A stretch of DNA of 64,000 nt, taken from NCBI RefSeq assembly GCF_021502725.1, contig NZ_JAKFFS010000005.1, positions 1-64,000 of the forward strand. The letters run 5' to 3'. Positions 9,286 through 18,534 of this stretch are shown one piece after another. The notes beneath the pieces were generated by a model, which was not told where the DNA came from, searched no databases, and saw only the letters and a program-made list of their open reading frames with translations. The stretch's first letter is position 1; each line of letters begins with the position of its first letter. Both the position numbers and the translations under genes were made by a program. Source of the stretch: Dyadobacter sp. CY345. GTDB lineage: Bacteria; Bacteroidota; Bacteroidia; Cytophagales; Spirosomataceae.

Positions 9286-10728
9286 TCAGAATCGGCTTAA
9301 AGACTCAACGAGTTTGCCAAGTTTTTTCAGACTTTTATCAATGGAATCACTGTATGGCGCGCCAAAACTTATTCGTATATAATTAGTGAACCGGGCATCT
9401 GTGCTAAATATTTGTCCTGGCGCGACGCTGATATTTTCCTTTAAAGCTTTTTCAAATAATTCAAAGGCGTTCACATGAGGGTTCATTTCAATCCATAATA
9501 CATAACCTCCCTGCGGACGACTTACTTTTGTGTCCTTTGGAAAATAATCAGAGATCGCCTGCGTGTAACGCAAACATTGGGTATGAAGCGATTTTCTCAT
9601 TTTTCGCATGTGCAGATCATACCTTCCCGTTTCAAAAAATAATCCTACGGCTGCCTGTGTTGGCGTTGCGGACGAGACGGTACTGTTGAGTTTTATGCTG
9701 ATTATTTTATCCATAAACTTTCCCGGAATGCACCAACCGACACGATAACCAGGTGCTATGGTTTTTGAAATTGAAGAGCATAACATCACCATTCCTTCCT
9801 TATCATAACTTTTGCAGGTTTTCGGGCGGGTTTTTCCAAAATACATTTCTCCGTAAATATCATCTTCAATTAACGGGATCTTATGTGTCGCCAGAAGTTC
9901 TACCAATTGTTTTTTTCGATGGTCGGGCATCAGCCCACCCGAAGGATTCCCAAAGTTGGGGACAAAAAGACAAGCTTTCACTGTGTTGCTTTGCAAAGCG
10001 GATTCAAGGTATTCAATATTTACACCGGTTTCGGCATCTATCGGAATTTCCAGAACCTTCAATCCCAGACTGATCATGACGTTAAAAATCCCGAAATAGG
10101 TCGGGCTTTCCATAGCAACTGTGTCGCCGGGTTGCGTGACTGCTTTGAGGCAAAAACCAAGTGCTTCCATGCAGCCCTGGGAAGTTACGACATCGTCCGG
10201 GGTGATATTTCCGTTCCAGTTGAAGGCATATTTCGCGATCTGTTTTCTGAGAGTTAGATTTCCCTGAACGTCTTCATATGCGGTACAGCTATGTGGACTT
10301 CGGCGAATTGCTTCCATCATGGCCTTGTTCAGCTTTGCTTCCGGAATCAGCTCACTTGAAGGCGTAGCTGTTGCCAACTTCACGATCCCATCTTTACTGA
10401 TCGTTTTGTATACAATTCTCAACATTTCTTCAACATCCACTTTCACCAAACCCGAAGCAGGTTTTGGTAATTCTGGGGTATTTAAAAACTGCGATGGGCT
10501 GAAACGCACAAAATATCCGGACTTCGGCCGTGCTTCGATAAAACCTTTATTTTCCAACTCGATATAGGCTTTATAGGCAGTGCTGATACTAATACCCTGT
10601 TCTTTGCTCAGTGCCCGAAGCGACATTAATTTGTCGCCCGTTTTGAGTATGTTTTTTTCTATCTGATTTTCAAAACGTTCCGCAACCGCTGAATAAAGAA
10701 AATCTTCTTTGACGATCGTATCATGCAT
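9286..10728 (-). CDS. MocR-type GntR regulator with aminotransferase domain
   Basis: A 480-residue fusion of an N-terminal GntR winged helix (about 10-75; LRALSKEQGISISTAYKAY) and a fold-type I aminotransferase-like domain (about 110-475). The PLP lysine is Lys322 in SSISKTIAPG; NPSGG and EDDIYGEM blocks are also present. MocR proteins use PLP or amino acids as effectors and often regulate a divergent neighbour. Here the divergent gene, 129 bases away, is a DMT exporter, which fits control of amino-acid or vitamin B6-related export. The start ATG is the first in frame. Confidence 0.9.
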   Translation of the reverse strand: MHDTIVKEDFLYSAVAERFENQIEKNILKTGDKLMSLRALSKEQGISISTAYKAYIELENKGFIEARPKSGYFVRFSPSQFLNTPELPKPASGLVKVDVEEMLRIVYKTISKDGIVKLATATPSSELIPEAKLNKAMMEAIRRSPHSCTAYEDVQGNLTLRKQIAKYAFNWNGNITPDDVVTSQGCMEALGFCLKAVTQPGDTVAMESPTYFGIFNVMISLGLKVLEIPIDAETGVNIEYLESALQSNTVKACLFVPNFGNPSGGLMPDHRKKQLVELLATHKIPLIEDDIYGEMYFGKTRPKTCKSYDKEGMVMLCSSISKTIAPGYRVGWCIPGKFMDKIISIKLNSTVSSATPTQAAVGLFFETGRYDLHMRKMRKSLHTQCLRYTQAISDYFPKDTKVSRPQGGYVLWIEMNPHVNAFELFEKALKENISVAPGQIFSTDARFTNYIRISFGAPYSDSIDKSLKKLGKLVESLSRF

Positions 10729-10857
10729 ATTTGTCTTTCGATTTTTATAACAAAATTTTTTATCTGTTATGCTGCTAATTTAAAAAAGTGAATCTGTTTT
10801 GAGAAATATTAATGTGGAATTTTTGCAAAATCATTTATTGACCATATCGACTTTAAT

Positions 10858-11760
10858 ATGAAGCCCAACTTCAAGGCCTATGCCGCTCTCGTATTAGTTT
10901 GCTTTTTTTGGGGCACTACTTACCTCGTAGCCAGAATTGGTGTTGCAGGTTTTCCAGCATTTATGTTTATGGGCATCCGTAACACAATCGCTGGATGTTT
11001 ATTACTGGCATTTTTATTTATATCCGGAAATGAAAAGCAATGGGACTGGCGCAACGCCCGATTGCAGGTAATTCCGGGATTGTGCATGATCACATTCGGA
11101 ACGGGAATTGTAGGTTGGGCGGTAAAATATATTCCCAGCAGTCTTGCCGCACTGATCTGTTCACTCATTCCGATTTTTACAATTATTCTCAATCTTACAC
11201 TCACGAAAAATGAAAAAGTAAACTGGCAGATTCTGGCAGGTATGTTGCTGGGATTCATCGGTGTGGTCCTGACTTTTGGTGATAACCTTGAATTTGTTCA
11301 CGACAAGGACGGGCTCAAAGGCATCCTCGTGGCACTTTTTTCTTGCGTTTCCTGGTGTTTTGGCGGGTTATATACTCAGAAATATAAATCAGATTCAAGT
11401 TCATTTTTTAACGCAGGCGTTCAGATGTTGACAGGCGGTATCGGTTTATTTACTTTGAGCATATTAAATGAGGATTGGAACAATATCCCGGCCATGAACA
11501 ATACCTCTCTGCTCGCTTTGCTTTATCTGATCTGTTTTGGGTCGATCCTTGCTTTTGGAGCGTATCTGTACGCAATGTCCAAACTTCCGGCAGGACTTGT
11601 TTCCGTGTATGCCTACGTCAATCCGCTCGTTGCAATCTTACTCGGTTTTATGATTTTACAGGAAAAGCTTACTTGGTATACTGTTGTTGCTTTTGCAATT
11701 ACCATGAGCGGAGTTTTCCTCGTAAAATCAGGTTACGGCCTTCAACAACGTAAATTGTAA
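10858..11760 (+). CDS. EamA/DMT-family exporter
   Basis: A 300-residue membrane protein with ten predicted helices in two EamA repeats. The first helix contains FFWGTTYLVARIG, and the second repeat ends with LVSVYAYVNPLVAILLGFMIL. DMT proteins export amino acids, purines or other metabolites. Its substrate may be whatever the divergent MocR regulator senses. A DinB-like gene follows 11 bases downstream and is likely cotranscribed. Confidence 0.9.
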   Translation: MKPNFKAYAALVLVCFFWGTTYLVARIGVAGFPAFMFMGIRNTIAGCLLLAFLFISGNEKQWDWRNARLQVIPGLCMITFGTGIVGWAVKYIPSSLAALICSLIPIFTIILNLTLTKNEKVNWQILAGMLLGFIGVVLTFGDNLEFVHDKDGLKGILVALFSCVSWCFGGLYTQKYKSDSSSFFNAGVQMLTGGIGLFTLSILNEDWNNIPAMNNTSLLALLYLICFGSILAFGAYLYAMSKLPAGLVSVYAYVNPLVAILLGFMILQEKLTWYTVVAFAITMSGVFLVKSGYGLQQRKL

Positions 11761-11771
11761 ATATTTATAAA

Positions 11772-12230
11772 ATGGAATTACAAGAATATATAATCCTCTA
11801 CAAACGCGACCTGAATCGTTTGAAGAAAGAAATATCCGCTTATGCCACGGAAGAATTACTTTGGGTGAAATTGCCCGGGACCATCAATTCCGGTGGTAAT
11901 ATCTGTCAGCACCTTATCGGCAATTTAAGAACTTACATAGGTTTGCAGATAGGAGGATTTTCTTACATCAGAGACCGTGAAGCAGAATTTGATTTGCGAC
12001 TTTTCACAAAAGAACAGCTGCTATTGGAAATCGATTTTCTGCTTGAAATTATTCCGGAATCAATTCTTAAAATGAATGAGAAAATGATGTCAGACGAGTA
12101 TCCACATGACGTCGTCGAGATCAACAGCCAGCAGAGTTATGCTTTCATATTAACGCATTTGTATCAGCATCTGGCCTGGCACACCGGACAAATCAATTAT
12201 CACAGAAGAATTGTTAATCATGAAATATAA
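11772..12230 (+). CDS. DinB-like/DUF1572 four-helix protein
   Basis: A 152-residue protein of the DinB/YfiT-like metalloenzyme fold. It has the three spaced histidines expected of the family: ICQHLIGNL near residue 47 and LYQHLAWHTGQI near residue 137. Relatives include bacillithiol or mycothiol-dependent transferases and uncharacterised stress proteins. It is cytoplasmic. It lies just behind the DMT exporter and before the PLP decarboxylase, all on the plus strand. Confidence 0.8.
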   Translation: MELQEYIILYKRDLNRLKKEISAYATEELLWVKLPGTINSGGNICQHLIGNLRTYIGLQIGGFSYIRDREAEFDLRLFTKEQLLLEIDFLLEIIPESILKMNEKMMSDEYPHDVVEINSQQSYAFILTHLYQHLAWHTGQINYHRRIVNHEI

Positions 12231-12322
12231 GTTGAACTAGGAAGCATGAGTGACTGGAAGATTTTCCACGGTAGGCTGTTGAAAAGGCGAGAAAATTTAA
12301 ATTGGAAGTAAAAAAGGTTGAA

Positions 12323-13714
12323 ATGAATAACGTAATTAAAAAAGATCTGGAAAATTATTCACAGATTCTGGATGAAATTAAAAAATACAGCACGGAATAT
12401 CTGGCTAGAATTGATAAGGTCAAGACTTCGCATACAGACCAAGATGTCGATCTTGAACCACTCGGAAAAGCTGGTTTGGGTACATCTAGAACACTTGAAT
12501 ATTTTAATGAAAAGTTTCGAAAACTGATTGTTTCGAGCGCTGGTCCGCGTTACTGGGGATATGTTGTAGGAGGGGTTACCCCGGCCGCGCTGGCTGGTGA
12601 CTGGCTGACATCTGTTTTTGATCAAAATACACAAACTACACAGGGTCATGGCGATATTTCAGCAATTCTTGAAAAACAAACCATTCGCCTGATTACAGAA
12701 TTGTTTGAGCTTCCGGATATATTTAATGGCGGTTTCGTTTCCGGTGCAACGATGTCAAATTTTACAGGACTCGCAGTGGGCAGACAATGGGCCGGTGCGC
12801 AGATAGGAAAGGATATTGCGAGGGAAGGAATGACTAATGAAATTATTGTCTTAGCAGCAACGCCTCATTCTTCAGTGATTAAATCGCTGTCGATGCTGGG
12901 TTTCGGCAGTAATAATGTTATCAAAGTTGATACACTTCCAGGCCGTGAAGCGATAGATCTGTACATTCTTGAACAGAAATTAATCGAATATAGTGGGAAA
13001 CCAATTATTGTCATTTGCAGTGCCGGAACTGTGAATACCGTCGATTTTGACAACCTGAGCGCAATTGAAAACCTTAAAGAAAAATACAATTTCTGGATGC
13101 ATGTGGATGCGGCTTTCGGCGGTTTTGCAGCATGTTCAGCCGATTATAAACATTTGATAAAAGGTTGGGAACACGCGGATAGTATTACCATCGATTGCCA
13201 TAAATGGATGAATGTGCCCTATGATAGTGCCGTTTTTCTGACGCGAAAGGAGCATTCTAAATTGCAAGTGCAGACTTTCCAGAATTCCAATGCTCCTTAT
13301 CTGGGAGATCCCTTGGAAAATTTTTCGTATCTGAATTTTCTGCCCGAGAACTCACGCAGATTTAGAGCCCTGCCTGCCTGGTTTAGTTTGGTTGCGTATG
13401 GTAAGGAAGGTTTTTGTTCAATTGTCGAAAATAGTATTGATTGTGCGAAATTTTTTGGTGCCTGTCTCGATGCTCATGAATCATTCGAATTGACGGCACC
13501 TGTCCGCCTGAATGTGGTGTGTTTTAGATTAAAGGAGAAGGAAAAAACCTCACTGTTTTTGGATGTTCTGAACAAAACGGGGGAAGTATTTATGACGCCA
13601 ACCGTTTTACATAACGAATTATGTATCAGAGCTGCGTTTGTTAATTACCTGACAACGAGAGAAGATGTAAGCACTGTTATAGAAGAAATGACAAAGGTGT
13701 TGGAAGTTTTGTAA
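12323..13714 (+). CDS. PLP-dependent group II decarboxylase-family protein
   Basis: About 464 residues. The PLP lysine is Lys294 in DCHKWMNVPYD, preceded by HVDAAFGGFA, which supplies the Asp that pairs with the pyridine nitrogen. The family includes glutamate, aromatic-amino-acid and diaminobutyrate decarboxylases; the exact substrate cannot be read from sequence. The ATG at 12323 was chosen over an in-frame TTG 21 bases upstream because an AAAAGG site precedes it. With the DMT exporter and MocR regulator nearby, amine production or amino-acid handling is a reasonable guess. Confidence 0.85.
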   Translation: MNNVIKKDLENYSQILDEIKKYSTEYLARIDKVKTSHTDQDVDLEPLGKAGLGTSRTLEYFNEKFRKLIVSSAGPRYWGYVVGGVTPAALAGDWLTSVFDQNTQTTQGHGDISAILEKQTIRLITELFELPDIFNGGFVSGATMSNFTGLAVGRQWAGAQIGKDIAREGMTNEIIVLAATPHSSVIKSLSMLGFGSNNVIKVDTLPGREAIDLYILEQKLIEYSGKPIIVICSAGTVNTVDFDNLSAIENLKEKYNFWMHVDAAFGGFAACSADYKHLIKGWEHADSITIDCHKWMNVPYDSAVFLTRKEHSKLQVQTFQNSNAPYLGDPLENFSYLNFLPENSRRFRALPAWFSLVAYGKEGFCSIVENSIDCAKFFGACLDAHESFELTAPVRLNVVCFRLKEKEKTSLFLDVLNKTGEVFMTPTVLHNELCIRAAFVNYLTTREDVSTVIEEMTKVLEVL

Positions 13715-13810
13715 CCGTTTGTTATAGTTTTCGAAAAATAATGTAGTTCGTCGCAACGCTTTTCTGTATTTTAGTGTCTGTATTTTTAGACCTCCTAAAA
13801 AGTCATATTC

Positions 13811-14305
13811 ATGCTGAGACGTTCTGCTTTATTTCTCATTATTCTGAGTTGGCAAATGGTCAATTGCAGACAGGCAAAGTCATTTGTGAGTATAAGTAAA
13901 CTTCCGAATTATGACACGCAAGCAGCAGATCACATTCTGTTTCTGGATTTTTTGATCACGCAGTCAGGTGACAACGCGCCGGTTAAAGCAAAACTTGTTA
14001 ACTCAATCGCCGGCAACGGCAAAATGAAGGATCTGGGCTCAGCCAGGATTCAACAAAATCAAATTAAAGTTGTTCATATTTTTAGTGATAAAAGGCAACC
14101 AGTCGAAATATTTTACGAACATCCTTTATTTCTTTCGGTGGAAGTATTTAGTAAGGAGGGAAATCTGAGCCAAAATGCGCAAACAGCACGAGAAGGAACT
14201 TTGTCATTGCGTGTTCAGGACGATCCGGCGAGGGAGAAAATTGACTTATATAGTGTAACTCCAAAAGGAGAAATAAAAATATATAGTCTTCTGATAAAGA
14301 AATGA
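13811..14305 (+). CDS. Hypothetical exported protein or lipoprotein
   Basis: A 164-residue protein with a hydrophobic N-terminus (ALFLIILSWQMVNC) that may end in a lipobox Cys near residue 19. The mature part is beta-rich, without a motif I recognise. Its stop overlaps the start of the M64 peptidase gene (ATGA), so the two are translationally coupled and probably act together in the envelope or outside. Confidence 0.65.
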   Translation: MLRRSALFLIILSWQMVNCRQAKSFVSISKLPNYDTQAADHILFLDFLITQSGDNAPVKAKLVNSIAGNGKMKDLGSARIQQNQIKVVHIFSDKRQPVEIFYEHPLFLSVEVFSKEGNLSQNAQTAREGTLSLRVQDDPAREKIDLYSVTPKGEIKIYSLLIKK

Positions 14306-16125
14306 GACTACATCTTCCCTTATTCGCTTTCCTGATTCTTTTCAGCTTTATTTCAAGCGCTCAGAAATTTTCTGTCGATACGATTTATAAAGCTGGCAGG
14401 ACTGATAATCGCGTCAATATCGTCATTCTGGGTGATGGGTTTACGCAGGAAGAGCTCCCGAGATTTACTTCCGAGGCGAAAAAGTTCGCAGATTTCTTTC
14501 TGAGCTATTCTCCGTACGATCGATATAGGAATTATTTCAACATTTTTTCTATTGGTACTCCGTCGAAAGAAAGCGGTATTACAAATCCGGGATCTGCAAT
14601 TGATGCCTATCCGGATCAGCCGGTTGAAAAAAAAGATACGTTTTTCGGTTCCTCATTCGGTCAGCGGATCCACCGGCTTGTTACTATTTCTAATTATTCG
14701 GCTATGTCAAACGTTTTGGCAAGCAATTTTCCATCTTACGATCTTGTCGTGATTCTTGCAAATTCGCCCTGGTACGGTGGCTCTGGTGGTTCTTTTGCCG
14801 TGCATACGCTGGACAGCCAGGCAAATAAAATTGGTGTTCATGAAATAGGGCATACACTTACACATTTAAACGATGAATATTGGGCGGGTTCGGGGTATGG
14901 CTGGGAAGCCTCCAACATGACTGAAAATAATGACCCTGGCTCTATTAAGTGGCGAAACTGGCTAGGCGCTAATAACGTTGGGATTTTCAGACATGGCGAG
15001 GGCGAAGCGTCACACTGGTATAAACCAACCTCAGAAAATTGTCTGATGGAGTTATTGAATAAGGAGTTTTGCAATGTTTGCCGGGAAGCCACTGTTGAGA
15101 GAATTCTGGATCTCGTTGATCCAATTGAAAAATTTTCACCCGCCAACATCGCACCTGTCATGATAAATCAGCAAGGCCAGTCTTTTACATTGGATTTGTT
15201 AAAACCAAATCCTAATTCGCTATCTATAACTTGGGCGATCGACGGGCGGCTGCTTAGAACCAAAGGTGAAACCATAACCATTCCTTACGGTGTTTTGAGA
15301 AATCGTATTACGACGCTCACGGCAACAATTTTCGACTCAACTTTTATCAGTAAACAAGACGAGCGCCAGTTCAAGCGGTCGAAAAGTGTTACGTGGAAAC
15401 TTGAAAAGAAAGATGCGCCATTAAGATTTCGCATATTAGCTTCGAAAGATTCTGTTTGCGCCGGGCAGGCATCCGTGCTTACCGCACTTGGTTGTCCTGG
15501 TACTATTGCTTGGTCTACCGGGGAGATGACTGAAATGATATCGGTTCGGCCGTCGGGTACCACTTCATACAGCGCAAAGTGCCTCAATGCCGGCTCTGTT
15601 TCCTACGAAGCTTTGGTGAAAATAAAGGTGAATCAAAACCCTGTGGTAGCTGCTTCCAACGACGGGCCATATTTCGAGAGCGCAACGATTCGTCTGACAT
15701 CGACTGAAAACGATAGGTATAACTGGACCGGGCCGAACGATTTTAAGTCAGATCTACAAAATCCGCTGATTGCAAATGCCAGGCTCTCTGATTCCGGATT
15801 GTATGAGGTAGAAGTAACAAATAAAAACGGATGTTTTGCAAAATCTCAGACAAAAGTTCTGGTCGATCCGCTGCTGGCTATTGATGACGATATGAGAAAT
15901 GGGGTGCAGGTGTTTCCGAATCCGGTAAAAGAAATAGTGTATATCAAAGTGAGGCTTCAAGGTTTGTCAGAATTTACACTTTATGATATGAGTGGCCGGC
16001 AGATGCTTCGAAAGTTTTTCAGACAGGCGACAGAAATTAACCTTAAAAACCTGGGAACAGGTAACTATGTTTACCGCCTTTCAAATGGCAATAGCAAGAC
16101 TTCCGGCAAACTATTGCTGGAATAA
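14302..16125 (+). CDS. Secreted M64 (IgA-type) metallopeptidase with T9SS sorting domain
   Basis: A 607-residue secreted protein. A signal peptide (about 1-20, ending SSAQ) precedes the M64 catalytic domain. Its zinc motif HEIGHTLTHLNDEY (His180, Glu181, His184) fits the M64 pattern with the downstream Asp-Glu-Tyr. Ig-like beta regions follow from about residue 290, and the last ~80 residues (VFPNPV... to KLLLE) form a type IX secretion type A sorting domain. M64 is named after a Clostridium IgA peptidase; here general extracellular protein degradation is more likely. It is coupled to the small exported protein upstream. Confidence 0.92.
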   Translation: MRLHLPLFAFLILFSFISSAQKFSVDTIYKAGRTDNRVNIVILGDGFTQEELPRFTSEAKKFADFFLSYSPYDRYRNYFNIFSIGTPSKESGITNPGSAIDAYPDQPVEKKDTFFGSSFGQRIHRLVTISNYSAMSNVLASNFPSYDLVVILANSPWYGGSGGSFAVHTLDSQANKIGVHEIGHTLTHLNDEYWAGSGYGWEASNMTENNDPGSIKWRNWLGANNVGIFRHGEGEASHWYKPTSENCLMELLNKEFCNVCREATVERILDLVDPIEKFSPANIAPVMINQQGQSFTLDLLKPNPNSLSITWAIDGRLLRTKGETITIPYGVLRNRITTLTATIFDSTFISKQDERQFKRSKSVTWKLEKKDAPLRFRILASKDSVCAGQASVLTALGCPGTIAWSTGEMTEMISVRPSGTTSYSAKCLNAGSVSYEALVKIKVNQNPVVAASNDGPYFESATIRLTSTENDRYNWTGPNDFKSDLQNPLIANARLSDSGLYEVEVTNKNGCFAKSQTKVLVDPLLAIDDDMRNGVQVFPNPVKEIVYIKVRLQGLSEFTLYDMSGRQMLRKFFRQATEINLKNLGTGNYVYRLSNGNSKTSGKLLLE

Positions 16126-16150
16126 TTCCCAGCAATAGAAATGCCAAATC

Positions 16151-16450
16151 TCAGCTCACCAAAGACTTTGGCTTCCTGCCGACTTTTGTTTTATTCCGGA
16201 TTTTTTCCGGGCGTGGACGAATTTCCGCAGAGTCGAAATAGCGTGTCAGTGCTTCAAGAATAATGTCTTTCTGGGTAAGTCCTTCCCAGTAACCGTAATC
16301 CTTCATCTTTTCAAGTAGCACATAGTCGCAGTCAAATGTAACTTTTGTAGGAGCAGAATTCTCAGGTGTTGATGAATTTACTTCAAAATCGTCGTTGATG
16401 TCAGAGACAATGGGTAGAGGTGCGAAATCAAATTTCTTGTCCTTTGCCAT
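16151..16450 (-). CDS. Ribbon-helix-helix-like ParA partner
   Basis: A 99-residue protein encoded 3 bases after parA. The first ~35 residues look disordered. Residues 38-72 (KVTFDCDYVLLEKMKDYG and the following TQKDIILEALTRYF) have the strand-helix-helix pattern of ribbon-helix-helix DNA-binding proteins, and the C-terminus is basic. In type Ib partition loci a small RHH protein is the centromere-binding partner of a short ParA; that role is inferred here. No parS-like iterons were recognised nearby. Confidence 0.6.
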   Translation of the reverse strand: MAKDKKFDFAPLPIVSDINDDFEVNSSTPENSAPTKVTFDCDYVLLEKMKDYGYWEGLTQKDIILEALTRYFDSAEIRPRPEKIRNKTKVGRKPKSLVS

Positions 16451-16453
16451 ATT

Positions 16454-17218
16454 TTAATTGTTTATACGTTCCAGAATTTCCTTCGTTAGCTTGTAATAAT
16501 CTTCGGCTCCATTACTATTCGGGGCATAATCGAAGATATTAGTTCCGCCTGCCTGCGCTTCAGACAAAGCAATATTATCACGAATATAGCTATTCATAAA
16601 TACGTCACCAAGTTGCTCTTTGGTTGCACTGATAAGTTCGTGACTTATTTTCTTTCTGATTTTAGGATTATACCGTGTTGCGAAGACACCACCAAGGTTG
16701 GTTGTAGGACTTATTTTTTTGATTTCTGCGGAGTAAACCAGGAAGTTGCGAAGTCCTTCATAACTCAGAAATTCAGCTTGCAGCGGCACGTAATATTGAT
16801 GACAGGAAACAAGCGCCATCCTTGTGTTTCCGTTCAGGGCAGGAGGACAGTCTATGATTACAAAATCATAACGATCTTTGATTTTTTCCAGCGCAATTTT
16901 CAGGTTAAAAGGAAAAATAGGAGCCGACTTGATCGTATCTTCTTTATGGCTCATTTCTGCCGAACCAGGCAAAATATCAACATCGCCGACGCGTTTTACA
17001 ATCTCCTCAAATTCAAACTCTCCGGTGATGAAAGATCCGCTGTCTTTCTTCAATCCGCTGTGTACAATTCCGAAACTTTTTGTCAAACTGGCCTGAGCGT
17101 CCAGGTCTATTACCAGCACACGTGCATTAGCAAACTTAGCAAGACCCGCTGCAATACTCTGTGCGGAAGTAGTCTTTCCAACACCACCTTTGTTGTTAAC
17201 AATACTGATGATCTTCAT
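16454..17218 (-). CDS. ParA-family ATPase
   Basis: A 254-residue deviant Walker ATPase: NKGGVGKTT (residues 8-16) with the signature first lysine, LVIDLDAQASLT (switch I region) and VIIDCPPALNG (Walker B). It lacks an N-terminal HTH, so it belongs to the short ParA group that uses a separate small DNA-binding partner, which is the gene directly downstream. It may partition an integrated element or position a protein complex. The canonical chromosomal parB is not adjacent. Confidence 0.9.
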   Translation of the reverse strand: MKIISIVNNKGGVGKTTSAQSIAAGLAKFANARVLVIDLDAQASLTKSFGIVHSGLKKDSGSFITGEFEFEEIVKRVGDVDILPGSAEMSHKEDTIKSAPIFPFNLKIALEKIKDRYDFVIIDCPPALNGNTRMALVSCHQYYVPLQAEFLSYEGLRNFLVYSAEIKKISPTTNLGGVFATRYNPKIRKKISHELISATKEQLGDVFMNSYIRDNIALSEAQAGGTNIFDYAPNSNGAEDYYKLTKEILERINN

Positions 17219-17689
17219 TTAAAAGTATTATATGTATTAAAAGTTAAGATTTGATACGCTGTTTCATTTGTAAATAAAGGTAAAATATAGGTGGAACTAA
17301 TGATATAAAATAAAAAGATTTTAAAGTTTTATTTAATTAAAAAGGTCAGTATTTATAAAAAGTAATATAATAATAGTATGTGTATAGAATTTAACTATTT
17401 GTATATTAACGATTTATAAATATATATCATTATCGAAAGCAAAAATGACCTTTAATTTGGAAAGTCTTTTTGAAATGTTGAGCCGGATATTTTTGATAAT
17501 AGCCTGGGTCAAGCTGGATCAAAAAGTATAGCAGCTACGGGAGGCTTGATTGGAACTGCTTATTGGATATGCTATGGTCAAAAGTTAAAAGCGTTTGCCT
17601 TGGTTTGAAGTCTCAAAAGTGCATTAATGTGTTTCCTATAAATCTGGAATGAAAGAGCCATGAGGATACGGAATCAGAATGTCAATTGA
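17219..17689. other. A/T-rich intergenic region upstream of parA
   Basis: About 470 bases with no gene I can support. The part nearest parA (17230-17440) is extremely A/T-rich and holds TACCTTTA on the minus strand near 17275, similar to a -7 box. Bases about 17485-17615 contain a short plus-strand open stretch reading SIAATGGLIGTAYWICYGQK, hydrophobic and Gly-rich. It lacks a good start and may be a remnant of a membrane gene. Confidence 0.4.
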
Positions 17690-18125
17690 AAAGTTTGGTG
17701 GCAATCAAACATATTCGCTGGAAACAGGCCTAACAGAATGCCGAGCACCTGACTGCTGGTGAAGGCCATCTGTACAAATCCCATCACCCGGCCGCGCATC
17801 CGAATGTCAAATAAATCGGTAATGTTCGCGAAACTAATCGAACTCGTTGCCCACAGAAAATGCCGGTTACGATTCTCGCAATCGGTAAGAAATGATAATT
17901 AGGCGCCGAGCCACATAGCAAAGTCCCAGCGATTAAACGCGCATAAAAAAACAGTAGTAATTTCTTTCGGTCGAACATATCGGCGAAACCAGCCGCGAGT
18001 AAACCAGCCGGTCCGGTGCTACATGAATGGGCTGAAACGATAAGCGCAAACTCCACTGTCGTGATAGAAAGTTCTTTTCTCAAATGGCTCCTTATGGAGA
18101 AATAATAATAAAGTCCAGACTTACA
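17690..18125 (-). pseudogene. Decayed MFS transporter fragment
   Basis: Minus-strand reading gives an MFS N-terminal half: LLAAGFADMFDRKKLLLFFY (the DRKK loop between helices 2 and 3), then LPIARIVTGIFCG. Here the frame breaks. One frame over, the homology continues as SISFANITDLFDIRMRGRVM and then FVQMAFTSSQVLGILLGLFP, before a stop near 17684. The first membrane helix and the whole C-terminal half are missing. The only start in the first frame is a TTG. This is a truncated, frameshifted remnant, not a functional gene. Confidence 0.8.
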
Positions 18126-18215
18126 TTAGATTGTACTATTTCAATAATATCGATGATTGACTTTTGGTAAGTAGTAAATGTTTATAGTAGATTTTCTGCC
18201 ATATATTAATGTTGT

Positions 18216-18452
18216 TTAATCGATCAGCTCCTCACATTGAAAACCTTCGCTGGTTAGTAGTGCAATGACATGATCGGTGTGAGGAACATTTGATTCGATA
18301 CGAAGTACGTTGTCAATATCGGTAAGATCTACGTTCCAGCTTATAATTTTAGCCTCCGAATTCAGCGCTGGCTCAATTTTCTTCATATCTCTATGATGTA
18401 GGTTGGTTTTAAAAACCAGTACATGTTTACTTTCCTGGAACTGTGCTAGCAT
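18216..18452 (-). CDS. Small hypothetical protein, possibly HMA-like
   Basis: A 78-residue protein with an ATG start. The alternating strand/helix pattern (HVLVFKTNLHHRDMKKIEPAL, then SWNVDLTDIDNVLRIES) resembles the ferredoxin-like fold of heavy-metal-associated domains, but the CxxC metal motif is absent. Its role is unknown. It lies between the TetR gene and the decayed MFS gene and may share the TetR transcript. Confidence 0.5.
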   Translation of the reverse strand: MLAQFQESKHVLVFKTNLHHRDMKKIEPALNSEAKIISWNVDLTDIDNVLRIESNVPHTDHVIALLTSEGFQCEELID

Positions 18453-18534
18453 GACGAATGTAATTAGGGGATGACTGATATATAACGAGAGGACGTTTAA
18501 GCGGGCATAAATACTTTAACAACAATAAATATTT

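Noticed and set aside
9883-10257. 124-residue plus-strand open frame antisense to the MocR gene
   Set aside because: It is opposite a clear aminotransferase domain, with Cys/Arg-rich composition unlike neighbouring genes.
16111-16138. Hairpin at the end of the M64 gene
   Set aside because: The 10-base stem overlaps the stop codon and lacks a T run on either strand, so I did not call it a terminator.
16613-17254. 213-residue plus-strand open frame antisense to parA
   Set aside because: It lies entirely opposite a confidently identified ParA gene and has no recognisable domain; it is a shadow of the coding strand.
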